NCBI RefSeq assembly: GCF_030323145.1 | Contig: NZ_CP100470.1 | Coordinates: 5,311,001 to 5,375,000, forward strand | From: Mesorhizobium sp. C432A | GTDB taxonomy: Bacteria > Pseudomonadota > Alphaproteobacteria > Rhizobiales > Rhizobiaceae | Length of the DNA: 64,000 nt | Direction: 5' to 3' | Part shown: positions 17,714 through 26,158 of the stretch, in pieces | How positions within the stretch are numbered: the first letter of the stretch is position 1 | Layout: the number at the start of each line of letters is the position of its first letter | Translations under genes and position numbers: made by a program | Notes under the pieces: generated by a model | Seen by the model: only the letters and a program-made list of their open reading frames with translations | Told to the model about the DNA's origin: nothing | The model's database searches: none

Positions 17714-18973
17714 CTAACCCGCCGCAGCGGAGCAATCAAAGTGGGCATTGAGCTCGGCCATAGCGGCCTCAGCGAGGCTTTCATCATCCTTGCCGCGCAA
17801 GAGCACACCGCCGTTCCGCAACGATTGGAAAAGGAAGACTTGGCCTGATGCCAGCACCACCCAATTCACGATTGCTCCTTCCTCCTTCTGCACCACCGAA
17901 TTCGCAGAAACGATGGCATCCGTCGGGTCGAAGCCTGCCTTGCGGAGCAGGAGGTCGACGGCGGCGGGAGCATGGTATTGTTCCGCCAGCTCAATGACCG
18001 CTGTGATCTCGGTCTCTTCAGCAATGCCAAGCTTGGCGCCAACTTTCGGGGCGTTAGCCGCTAGCGGGCTCTCGCCTGGCGGTATGACAAGCAACTCTTC
18101 TGGAGCGATGTACTCGTAGACCGTGACGTGTGTCTCCGTCGCACTGCATAGTCGGGTCTTCTTCGCGCTGGTCTGAAGTTGAAAAACCAGCTGTTTCTCT
18201 CCTTCTATGTTCAGCATCCTTGCCATGCCGAACGCGATTTTGATCTCGGGCGGCGCGATCTTGGCGCAGGCAAGGCCGGCCCCGACATCGCGCCAGCTGA
18301 AGATCATCTGGCCTGCCAAGTTGCCAACGGACTTATGAAGAAGCCTGCCTTCGCGCTTCGGATTGGCCATCACCAGCCGGTGTATGACGTCGTCGTAATC
18401 GTCACTATCGACAACTTGCAGATCAGGCCATGACGCGATCCAGCGCGCCAAAAGGTTTTCCATGGGCGCGGCCTCATCCGCAACGTAGAACGCATGATCA
18501 AGTGTATCGAGAAAATCATCCCGCCCGCCCTCGAAGCCCGTCTGCTGGGCGGCTTCGTTGGGATGGTCTGCAATCCAGCTGGACATCTTTTCCAAAGTCG
18601 CAAGCTGGCCCTTTGCGCCACAAGCAGTGAGTCCAGCTCGTGCGTTGGCAATCATGGCGCCGATTTCCTGCCCGGCATTGTGGATGAATTGACTATGGCC
18701 GCCGTTCTTTACCTCCGAAGAGTACGAGTCGGCATGAAGGACCTGCATCGCCTTGGTGTCGATTTCGGGATAACGATAGAGTCCTTTGGAAACCATCGCT
18801 GTGACGAATTGCATGACAGCGAAGACGAGAAAAAACGGCTCTTCATCAGGATCCTCGACGTTCGAACGCAGTACGACGACCGGCAACGGCAGGCCGAATT
18901 CCAACTGCTTTCCAGAATCTGATGCCGACTTCTCGGGCGTTTTCTTGGATTTGCGGGAAAAGAAACCGAACAT
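17714..18973 (-). CDS. DUF4375 (DMP19-like) domain protein
   Basis: The protein of 419 residues is cytoplasmic by appearance, with a Lys/Ser-rich N-terminus. Residues about 50-175 resemble the DMP19/DUF4375 domain, with the hallmark NGGHSQFIHNAGQ near residue 90. The rest has no motif I recognise. Base composition is visibly less GC-rich than in the surrounding genes, and its neighbours on both sides are also unusual, which suggests acquired DNA. It converges on the LprI-like gene with an 11-base gap. Function unknown. Confidence 0.75.
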   Translation of the reverse strand: MFGFFSRKSKKTPEKSASDSGKQLEFGLPLPVVVLRSNVEDPDEEPFFLVFAVMQFVTAMVSKGLYRYPEIDTKAMQVLHADSYSSEVKNGGHSQFIHNAGQEIGAMIANARAGLTACGAKGQLATLEKMSSWIADHPNEAAQQTGFEGGRDDFLDTLDHAFYVADEAAPMENLLARWIASWPDLQVVDSDDYDDVIHRLVMANPKREGRLLHKSVGNLAGQMIFSWRDVGAGLACAKIAPPEIKIAFGMARMLNIEGEKQLVFQLQTSAKKTRLCSATETHVTVYEYIAPEELLVIPPGESPLAANAPKVGAKLGIAEETEITAVIELAEQYHAPAAVDLLLRKAGFDPTDAIVSANSVVQKEEGAIVNWVVLASGQVFLFQSLRNGGVLLRGKDDESLAEAAMAELNAHFDCSAAAG

Positions 18974-19196
18974 CGAAAATACTCTCTTGGTCGCAAAACT
19001 TGCGCGAATGGGTTATTTCCGACGCGACAATATCAGCTGCCCTCAAGGATTAAAGGCACTCTGATCCAGAGGCATCCGCACGATGGTTTGCCGAAATTGT
19101 CGACGGTGTCGGGGCGCCACAGATTCATACGTCCTTGGCAGGAAAGCGCTTCGCGACAATGCCGAATTGCGGCGAGTCGACAAACCAGGGTCAGAG

Positions 19197-19925
19197 ATGC
19201 CATCCTCGAAATCAGTCGCCCTGAACGCCAAGGTCATTACAGAAGGCCTCGCTTTCGGAGAGTCTCCCCGCTGGCACGACGGACGCCTGTGGCTCTGCAA
19301 CTGGGGAACCGGAGAGATCGTCGCGGTGGATGAGGACGGCGGGAACCAGGTGATGCTCACCGTGCCGGCCATCCTGCCCTATTCGATCGACTGGTTGCCG
19401 GATGGCCGATTGCTGATCGTCTCGGGTCGGGATGGCTTGTTGCTGCGGCAGGAGGCGGATGGAACGCTGGCCACCCATGCCGATCTTCGGTCGCTGTCAA
19501 CAGCCCGTGGAACGAGATCGTCGTCGACGGGCGCGGCAACATCTATGTCAATGGCGGCGGGTCGGCGCCTGCACCGGGCGAGCATTTCGGGCCCGGCACC
19601 ATCGTGCTGATCACGCCGGACGGCTCGGTTCGACAAGTGGCCGAGAACATCGCTTTCGCCAACGGCATGGCGGTGACGCCGGACAACAGGACACTGATCG
19701 TGGCGGAGTCGCATGCCAACCGGCTGACCGCCTTCGATATCGCGGAGGATGGCGGGCTTTCCAACCGCCGGGTCTGGGCCGATCTCGATGGCTTTCCCGA
19801 CGGCGTCTGCCTCGATGCCGAAGGAACTGCCTGGTATGCGGATTGCCCGCACCGGCCAGGTGCTGAGCGTCGAGGCGCCAGCACCTGGCACGGGCTGGCC
19901 CTCCTACATCTCAGGCAGACGCTGA
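19197..19925 (+). pseudogene. Decayed SMP-30/gluconolactonase-like gene
   Basis: The N-terminal part from the ATG at 19197 reads FGESPRWHDGRLWLCNWGTG, typical of the SMP-30/gluconolactonase/LRE family. At about 19497-19500 the frame shifts, and the family sequence continues in another frame as SPWNEIVVDGRGNIYVNGGG, then NGMAVTPDNRTLIVAESHAN and GFPDGVCLDAEGTAWYAD. Directly after this (about 19840) the frame shifts again into ARTGQVLSVEAPAPGTGWP, which looks like the extreme C-terminus. About 50 or more residues between these blocks are therefore missing. Expected family length is about 290 residues, but here the combined length is about 240. It is probably non-functional. Confidence 0.8.
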
Positions 19926-20238
19926 TAGTTGGCGATATCGGCCTTCACACCCAGCCGGGCAATGGTCTCCTGCGGGTTGAAGCCCGCCCGCTCGTGGGCC
20001 GCCTTGACGATCGGCACGACATTGTCGACGGCCGCCTGGTTTTCCCATTCGACAATGGTGACCAGGTTGAACTCACCCGGACCCGAAAATTGCTCGAGCA
20101 CGAAATCCTGGACGAAGCCTTGCTGCAGGCGCAGCAGTTCATGCGTTGCCCTGACCTTGCGAAGGATTTCTTCACGGGCCTCGGCAGGAACGACGAATTT
20201 GTCGACCTGAACACGGCTGCCTCGGCAAGTTTATCCAT
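19904..20238 (-). pseudogene. Frameshifted ABM-domain (monooxygenase-like) gene
   Basis: Reading from the ATG at 20238 gives MDKLAEAAV, but the family-like sequence continues in another frame from about 20212: VQVDKFVVPAEAREEILRKV, then EFNLVTIVEWENQAA and the end NYQRLPEM. One base appears to be missing at the junction. The joined protein (about 110 residues) resembles the antibiotic biosynthesis monooxygenase (ABM) dimeric alpha-beta barrel. The only start in the main frame is an internal GTG at 20101. The 3' end overlaps the decayed SMP-30 gene tail to tail by 22 bases. A sequencing error cannot be excluded. Confidence 0.65.
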
Positions 20239-20359
20239 TTGAATCTGTCTCCGTTCTTGAACGACTTGGGTTCGGTGGCTCAGGAACGGGTTTGCGATCT
20301 CAACTTAGGTTGAGGTCAAGGGGAAATTTTCGGTGGTGATGATGGCGACGACGCTGCAT

Positions 20360-20510
20360 ATCACCCCCCTTGAGGGGGAGATGGCCGGCAGGCCAGAGGG
20401 GGTCGGTTCGACTGGATGCGCCCCCCTTGCGACCGATGAAGGTTAGCGCTCCACGCGCTGCGACCCCCTCTGTCGCCTTCGGCGACATCTCCCCCTCAAG
20501 GGGGGAGATC
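20360..20510. repeat. Paired palindromic repeat with two different arms
   Basis: The left arm has stem CCCCCCTTGAGGGGG followed by GGCCGGCAGGCC and the tail CAGAGGGGGTCGG. The right arm, in opposite orientation, has GACCCCCTCTGTCGCC, the GTCGCC/GGCGAC stem and CTCCCCCTCAAGGGGGGAG. It lies between the ABM remnant and the end of the ABC transporter gene. Confidence 0.85.
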
Positions 20511-20523
20511 GGCGCTCCGCCGC

Positions 20524-22404
20524 CTAGCTCACCTCCGAAGTCCGCCTGCGCACAACCACACCCAGCTCATCGCTCTCGCGTGCAACTCGAAGCCTCTCTT
20601 CGGCTTCTGTCGCTTCGCGCTGGCGGTCCCACATCGACGCGTAGAGGCCATGCTTTTGCATCAGCTCGGCATGGGTGCCGCGCTCGGCGATCTCGCCGTC
20701 CTTGAGCACGATGATCTCGTCGGCGGTGATCACCGTCGACAACCTATGCGCAATGACGATGGTGGTGCGGCCCTTGCTGACCAGGTCGAGGGCGGCCTGG
20801 ATTTCCTGTTCGGTGTGGCTGTCCAGCGCCGAGGTGGCCTCGTCGAGCATCAGGATCGGCGGCGCCTTCAAAATCGTGCGGGCAATCGCCACGCGCTGCT
20901 TTTCGCCGCCCGACAGCTTTAGCCCGCGCTCACCGACCATCGAGCGATAACCTTCCGGCAGCCGTTCGATAAACGGGCCGATCTGGGCAAGCTCGGCGGC
21001 TTTCTGCATATCCTCTTCGCTGGCACCGATGCGACCGTAACGGATGTTGTAGGCGATGGTGTCGTTGAACAGCACGGTGTCCTGCGGCACCATGCCGATC
21101 GCGCCGCGCAGGCTCTGCTGGGTCACATCCCTGACGTCCTGGCCGTCGATCAGCACCTGACCACCCTGGACGTCGTAGAAGCGGAATAGCAGCCGCGAAA
21201 TCGTCGACTTGCCGGCGCCGGACGGTCCGACAATGGCCACCGTCTTGCCGGCCGGCACCTCGAAGGAGACACCTTTCAGGATCTTGCGGTTGGGATCGTA
21301 GGCAAAATGCACGTCGCGGAACTCGACCTTGCCGGCTGTAACGGCCAGTGGCTTGGCATCCGGCTTGTCGGTGATTTCCTGCGGCACATCGAGCAGGTCG
21401 AACATTTGCTCGATGTCGGTCAGCCCCTGGCGGATTTCGCGGTAGATGAAGCCGATGAAATTGAGCGGCACCGCAAGCTGCATCAGCATGGCGTTGATGA
21501 AGACGAAATCGCCGACCGTCTGCGTGCCGGCCTGCACCTCCAGCGCCGACATGCACATGACGATGACGGTGCCGAGACCGAAGATGATGCCCTGGCCGAA
21601 ATTCAGCCAACCGAGCGAGGTCCATATTCTGGTCGCCGCCATTTCATAGCGCGCCATCGAACGGTCGAAGCGCTCAGCCTCCATACCCTCGTTGTTGAAG
21701 TATTTGACGGTCTCGTAGTTGAGCAGCGAGTCGATCGCCTTGGTATTGGCGTCGGTGTCGCTGTCATTCATGTCGCGGCGGATCGAGATGCGCCAGTCGC
21801 TGGCGCGCACCGTGAACCAGACGTAGAGCCACACCGTGGCCGCCACCACGACCACATATTTCCAGCCATAAGTGTAGGCGAAGATGCCGGTGGTCAGCGC
21901 GAATTCGAGGATAGTCGGCGCCGTGTTCAGCATGATGAAGCGCACGATCGTCTCGATGCCCTTGGTGCCGCGCTCTATGATGCGCGACAGGCCGCCGGTG
22001 CGGCGCTCGAGGTGAAAGCGCAGCGACAGCTGGTGCATGTGAACGAAGGTGCGGAACGCAAGCTGGCGCACCGCATACTGGCCGACGCGGGCAAACAGCG
22101 CATCGCGCAGCTGGTTGAAGCCGAGTTGCACCAGCCGCACGACATTGTAGGCGACGACCAGCATCACCGGCGCCAGCAGGAAGGATGGCAGCGGCGGCGG
22201 CGATTTGGCGTCACCGGCCAGAGAATCGGTCGCCCATTTGAAGAAGTACGGCCCGGCAACCAGTGTCAGCTTGGCAACGACCAGAAGCAGCGTTGCCCAA
22301 GTGACGCGTGCCCTGAGATCGGGGCGGTCGGCCGGCCACATATAGGGCCACAGATTGCGCAAGGTGCTGAAGGTCGAGCTATCGGAAACGGTTTTTTCTG
22401 CCAC
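20524..22404 (-). CDS. Atm1-type ABC transporter (permease-ATPase fusion)
   Basis: This is a 626-residue half-transporter in which a six-helix exporter domain (about residues 30-320) is fused to an ATPase domain (about 360-600). Walker A is IVGPSGAGKST, the signature LSGGEKQRVAIAR and Walker B ILMLDEATSALD. Close family members are mitochondrial Atm1 and bacterial NaAtm1, which move glutathione-linked sulfur or metal species out across the membrane (established for the family). An ArsR-type repressor gene lies 24 bases upstream on the same strand, suggesting metal- or arsenic-responsive expression. A run of Asp/Glu/Arg at the C-terminus is unremarkable. Confidence 0.92.
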   Translation of the reverse strand: MAEKTVSDSSTFSTLRNLWPYMWPADRPDLRARVTWATLLLVVAKLTLVAGPYFFKWATDSLAGDAKSPPPLPSFLLAPVMLVVAYNVVRLVQLGFNQLRDALFARVGQYAVRQLAFRTFVHMHQLSLRFHLERRTGGLSRIIERGTKGIETIVRFIMLNTAPTILEFALTTGIFAYTYGWKYVVVVAATVWLYVWFTVRASDWRISIRRDMNDSDTDANTKAIDSLLNYETVKYFNNEGMEAERFDRSMARYEMAATRIWTSLGWLNFGQGIIFGLGTVIVMCMSALEVQAGTQTVGDFVFINAMLMQLAVPLNFIGFIYREIRQGLTDIEQMFDLLDVPQEITDKPDAKPLAVTAGKVEFRDVHFAYDPNRKILKGVSFEVPAGKTVAIVGPSGAGKSTISRLLFRFYDVQGGQVLIDGQDVRDVTQQSLRGAIGMVPQDTVLFNDTIAYNIRYGRIGASEEDMQKAAELAQIGPFIERLPEGYRSMVGERGLKLSGGEKQRVAIARTILKAPPILMLDEATSALDSHTEQEIQAALDLVSKGRTTIVIAHRLSTVITADEIIVLKDGEIAERGTHAELMQKHGLYASMWDRQREATEAEERLRVARESDELGVVVRRRTSEVS

Positions 22405-22428
22405 TTGTCTTGCCTTTTGGGTGAGAAA

Positions 22429-22764
22429 TCAGCGGCCGGAGCAGCAGGAATTGACGAGTGCGGTCAGCGATGCGGAAACGTCGGCGAGCGCGGCGCGGTC
22501 GAGTTGATAGCGCGAGCGCTGGCGGTCGGGCTCGAAGCGGACCAAGCCTGCTTCGACCAGGATTTTCAGATGCTGGGAGACCGTCGACTGCGCGAGGTCG
22601 AGATGGTCGACAACCTCACGGCAGCAGCAGGAGCGGCTGGCCGACAGATGTCTAAGGATCTCGATGCGCGCCGGGTGCGAGAGTGCGGCGAAGCTCGCGG
22701 CAACGGCGCGGCTTTGGGGCGGTGCGCAGTTTGCGTGGTCTGGTTCAGCGAGCGAGTCTGCCAT
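22429..22764 (-). CDS. ArsR family metalloregulator
   Basis: The 111-residue winged helix protein has the recognition helix AQSTVSQHLKILVEAGLV near residues 60-77. A Cys triplet (SCCCREVVDHL) lies at the start of the preceding helix, in the place of the classical ELCVCDL metal site, and a second Cys pair ends the chain (NSCCSGR). Such Cys sets bind arsenite, antimonite or soft metals. It lies 24 bases upstream of the Atm1-type exporter and very probably represses it. A paired repeat element fills the upstream gap. Confidence 0.9.
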   Translation of the reverse strand: MADSLAEPDHANCAPPQSRAVAASFAALSHPARIEILRHLSASRSCCCREVVDHLDLAQSTVSQHLKILVEAGLVRFEPDRQRSRYQLDRAALADVSASLTALVNSCCSGR

Positions 22765-22827
22765 CGTTCATCGGCGATAGACGATGAACGGGTGCGTGGC
22801 AAGCTATCCCGATGGGTAGAGCGACCT

Positions 22828-22979
22828 AATCTCCCCCCTCGAGGGGAGATGTCGCCGAAGGCGACAGAGGGGGTCGGTACGTCCTGACGCAACGTCGTTT
22901 GCAGCAAAGAGAAGGTCGGCGTTCTATGCGCGGCGACCCCCTCTGGCCTGCCGGCCATCTCCCCCTCAAGGGGGAGATC
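22828..22979. repeat. Paired palindromic repeat with two different arms
   Basis: The left arm has CTCCCCCCTCGAGGGGAG and the GTCGCCGAAGGCGAC stem. The right arm carries GGCCTGCCGGCC and CTCCCCCTCAAGGGGGAG. The two arm types are the same as at 5.7, 15.1 and 20.4 kb but in the reverse order. The pair lies upstream of the arsR gene and next to the 3' end of the LysM gene. Confidence 0.85.
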
Positions 22980-22992
22980 AAGCGCTCGGCCG

Positions 22993-24693
22993 CTACTGCG
23001 TCTTCACCGGCGCCGTTGTCACCTGCTCGCCCATCGCCTTGAGGTCGGCGGCTTCGCCTTCCTTGGACTTTTCCGGAACCTTGAACACCTGCCCCGGCCA
23101 GATGCGGTCGGGATCGCTGATCTGGTCCTGGTTGGCGAGATAGATGGTCGAGAAGCGCACGCCGTGACCGTAGACGCGCCGTGAGATCCGCCACAGCGTG
23201 TCGTGCCTGCGGATGATCACCGCGCCGTCGGCATGTTCAAGCTTTGGCGCCACCGTCTCTGGCACATCGGGCGTTGCCGCCGCGACGACGGCTGGAACCT
23301 CAGCGGCAGGCGCTGCCGGTGCCGCAGGTGCCCCGGCAACCGCCGGGTCAGCCGGAGCCGGCGCTTCAGCCGCCGGTGCGGCTGGTGCGGATGCGGCAGC
23401 AGCTGGTGCGGGCTTCGCAGGGGCAGCCGCGATAGTGGCTGGCGCCGCAGGCTTCGGAGCGGCCGGTGCTTCGGCAGCAGCCGGTGCGGCCGGCTCAGCA
23501 GGCTTTGCTTCGGCGGGCTTGGTCTCGGTGGGCTTGGCCTCCGCGGGCGCCACGGCGGCGATCGCTTCGCCGGGTTCGCGCTCGAACGGCACGGCGGCGC
23601 GGGCCACGACCTTCACGCCGTCGGCGTCGAGACCGTCGACATGGATGGTGTAGCTGCCGACCGGGATGTCGCGCGTCGCCTCGACCAGGAAATGACCGTC
23701 GGGCGAGGTCACCGCATCACCAAGCAGGATATCGTTGGCATAGGCGCGCACCTTGCGGCCGGCGTCAGCCAGACCGGCGACGAAGATCTTGTTGCCGTCG
23801 ATCTCGACCGCTTCGACGACGATCTTGGGTGCAGCCACGCCTGCCGCCGGCGGCGCTGCAGGTACTGCTGGCGCTGCAGGGGCAGTTGCGGCTTCCACAG
23901 CCGGAGCAGCAGGTGCTGTTTCAGCGGGAGCGGCAGGCGCTGCCGCGACCACGGCAGGCGCAGCCGTAGCAGGCGCCTCAGCGGCTGGGGCAGCGGCCTG
24001 ATCGCCGGCGGCCGGTGCCGCGGGCTTGGTCTCAGGCGCCGGGACGCTAAGCAGCTCGGCCGGCTTGCCGGGTTCCTCGACCATCGCCAGCACCTGGCCG
24101 GCGGCGTCCTTGGGAACCGAAACGACGGCGGTCTGCACGGAAGGGGTAACCACATCGTCGGCCGTCGCGCGCAACGCAATCGTATAGTCGCCGGGCTTCA
24201 GCGGATCGTCGAGAACGATGACGAAGGCGCCGTCCGGACCGGCGACAGTCGAGCCAAGCACCGAGGAGCCGTTGAGGATCTCGATCTTCGAATTGGGCGC
24301 AGCATTGCCGGCAACGACGATCGAGCCGTTGCTTTCGACGCGCACGACGTCGAAGCTCGGCGCAACCGGCCCGGCCGTGGCCGGCGCGGGAGTTGCTGGG
24401 GCTGCAGCCGGCGCGGCAGGTGCCGCCGGAGCCGCAGCTTCGGTCGCGGGAGCGGTTGCGTCCGCAGGTGCAGCCGGAGCCTTGACATCGGCGGGCGCGG
24501 CAGGCGCCGGCGGCAGCCTTCCCTCGGTCCCGGAATCGGCCGGCTTCTCAGCCGGCGGCGTCAGCGCTGCAATCTCCGCTGGCGGCTTGGGGTTGAGATA
24601 CGGGTCGAGTGCGCCCGATACATAGGCGGTTCCGACGATCGCGACGGTCCCACCCGCCGCGAACAGAAACGCCTTCAAAGGATTAATTGCCAT
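22993..24693 (-). CDS. Ala/Pro-rich LysM domain protein
   Basis: This gene encodes 566 residues. An N-terminal hydrophobic segment (FLFAAGGTVAIVGTAYVSG, residues 7-25) should anchor or export it. Two similar Ig-like blocks (NGSIVVAGNAAPNSKIEIL and GNKIFVAGLADAGRKVRAY) are separated by long Ala/Pro/Glu/Lys-rich linkers. The C-terminus is a LysM domain (RRHDTLWRISRRVYGHGVRF near residue 510). LysM binds N-acetylglucosamine polymers such as peptidoglycan. The start at 24693 has GGGGCAGGGAAAT upstream. The extended linkers suggest a wall-spanning anchor protein (inference). Confidence 0.88.
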   Translation of the reverse strand: MAINPLKAFLFAAGGTVAIVGTAYVSGALDPYLNPKPPAEIAALTPPAEKPADSGTEGRLPPAPAAPADVKAPAAPADATAPATEAAAPAAPAAPAAAPATPAPATAGPVAPSFDVVRVESNGSIVVAGNAAPNSKIEILNGSSVLGSTVAGPDGAFVIVLDDPLKPGDYTIALRATADDVVTPSVQTAVVSVPKDAAGQVLAMVEEPGKPAELLSVPAPETKPAAPAAGDQAAAPAAEAPATAAPAVVAAAPAAPAETAPAAPAVEAATAPAAPAVPAAPPAAGVAAPKIVVEAVEIDGNKIFVAGLADAGRKVRAYANDILLGDAVTSPDGHFLVEATRDIPVGSYTIHVDGLDADGVKVVARAAVPFEREPGEAIAAVAPAEAKPTETKPAEAKPAEPAAPAAAEAPAAPKPAAPATIAAAPAKPAPAAAASAPAAPAAEAPAPADPAVAGAPAAPAAPAAEVPAVVAAATPDVPETVAPKLEHADGAVIIRRHDTLWRISRRVYGHGVRFSTIYLANQDQISDPDRIWPGQVFKVPEKSKEGEAADLKAMGEQVTTAPVKTQ

Positions 24694-24817
24694 ATTTCCC
24701 TGCCCCTTAGCCACCTAAAGCCGGTCTAGCGTGTTTTATCTGGACCGACAAGAAAAAGCCCGGGCTTGTCAGCCTCAGGGGCTTGACCCCGCATTCAGAC
24801 CCAATCACCAATCACGC

Positions 24818-25429
24818 ATGAACACGATTCGATCCGTCTGCGTCTACTGCGGCTCGTCGCCGGGCCGCGATGAAATCTATGCCAAGGCCGGGCACCTGCT
24901 TGGCCGCTCGCTCGCCAAAGCCGGCCTGCGGCTGGTCTATGGCGGCGGCACCAAAGGCATTATGGGCGCAGTCGCCGAAGGCGCGCTCAAGGCCGGCGGC
25001 AAGGTAACGGGCATCATTCCGCGCTTCCTCATCAACAAGGAGGCGACCGAAACCGCGCTTGACCGGCTCGACGAGTTGCTGATCACCGACAACATGCACG
25101 AGCGCAAGCACAAGATGTTCGAGAAATCCGACGCCTTTGTGGCGCTGCCCGGCGGCATCGGCACGGTCGAGGAAATCGTCGAGATCATGACCTGGGGCCA
25201 GCTCGGCCATCACCGCAAGCCGATCGTCTTCGCCAACGTTCAAGGGTTCTGGGATCCGATGCTGGCGCTGCTCGACCATATGGCCAGCGAAGGCTTCATC
25301 CACACCGCACAGCGGGTCAGGCCGCTGGTGGTCGAAGACCCCGAGGCAATCGTCGCCGCCATCATGGTGGCGGGGTCGTCGGTCGATGCCCCGACGGAAG
25401 GCGTGCAGTCGGTGATTGATAAGATGTGA
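24818..25429 (+). CDS. LOG family protein (TIGR00730)
   Basis: The 203-residue product contains the family motif PGGIGTVEE near residue 110 and the nucleotide-binding VYGGGTKGIMG near 42. LOG proteins release free cytokinin base from the riboside monophosphate or hydrolyse related nucleotides, and many bacterial members act in general nucleotide turnover. The start is the ATG at 24818. A longer frame from 24731 adds a non-conserved leader. It is divergent from the LysM gene, and the stop is followed by a short TAGTGAATAGTGA stretch like the 7-base array at 63.1 kb. Confidence 0.9.
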   Translation: MNTIRSVCVYCGSSPGRDEIYAKAGHLLGRSLAKAGLRLVYGGGTKGIMGAVAEGALKAGGKVTGIIPRFLINKEATETALDRLDELLITDNMHERKHKMFEKSDAFVALPGGIGTVEEIVEIMTWGQLGHHRKPIVFANVQGFWDPMLALLDHMASEGFIHTAQRVRPLVVEDPEAIVAAIMVAGSSVDAPTEGVQSVIDKM

Positions 25430-25460
25430 TAGTGAATAGTGAGAGAGGCCCCGCTGCCCA

Positions 25461-26147
25461 TCACGCCGTAGCGCGAAGATCCTCGACGATGGTGCCGGCG
25501 GCAGCGACCTCCGCCTCATGGTCCGGCTCCCGCCAGGTCTCGGCGAGACCCGCGGCATACCATTCCTGCATGGCCGGCAGGCCAAGCAATTGCGCGGGAT
25601 AGGCTGCAGCTGCCCCTTCGAAAGACAATCCATAGGACTGGACGCGGAACGCCACCGGGGCGAAGAAGGCATCGACGGCGGTGAAGTGGCCGCCGGCAAG
25701 GAACGGCCCGCCGAACCGGGCAAGGCCATCGTCCCAGAGATCGCCCAAACGGAACAGATCCTGCTTCAGCGCGTCCGACATCGGCAACGGTTTTACCCGC
25801 AAGCCGCAATTCATCGGGCATGCGCCGCGCAAGGCCGTGAAACCAGAATGCATTTCGGCGGCGGCCGAGCGCGCCCAGGCTCGCGCCTTGGCCTCGGCAG
25901 GCCACACACCGTGGTGGCGCTCGGCAAGGTACTCGGCAATAGCCAGCGAATCCCAGACAGCCCAGCCGTCATCCACCAGGCAAGGCACACGCCCGCTGGG
26001 CGAGAACGCCCGGTAGAGATCGAAACTGGGCCCGGTCGGAAACGGCGTCAATTGCTCCTCGAACGGAATGTCGAGGGTGCGCATCAGCACCCATGGCCGC
26101 AGCGACCATGACGAATAGTTCTTGTTGGCGATATGCAGCACGTACAT
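25461..26147 (-). CDS. Glutathione S-transferase family protein
   Basis: The 228-residue protein has the thioredoxin-like GST N-terminal domain with SSWSLRPWVLMRTLDIPFEE near residue 12, where Ser is the likely catalytic residue. The VPCLVDD cis-Pro motif is near 55, and a helical C-terminal domain begins at about 90. The reading ends just before the LOG gene (converging). rarD lies 11 bases upstream on the same strand, so both may be transcribed together. Substrate unknown. Confidence 0.9.
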   Translation of the reverse strand: MYVLHIANKNYSSWSLRPWVLMRTLDIPFEEQLTPFPTGPSFDLYRAFSPSGRVPCLVDDGWAVWDSLAIAEYLAERHHGVWPAEAKARAWARSAAAEMHSGFTALRGACPMNCGLRVKPLPMSDALKQDLFRLGDLWDDGLARFGGPFLAGGHFTAVDAFFAPVAFRVQSYGLSFEGAAAAYPAQLLGLPAMQEWYAAGLAETWREPDHEAEVAAAGTIVEDLRATA

Positions 26148-26158
26148 CGAAAGGCTCC

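Noticed and set aside
24731..24817. An N-terminal extension of the LOG protein
   Set aside because: The extra residues are not family-like and MNTIRSVCVYCGSS is the typical start.
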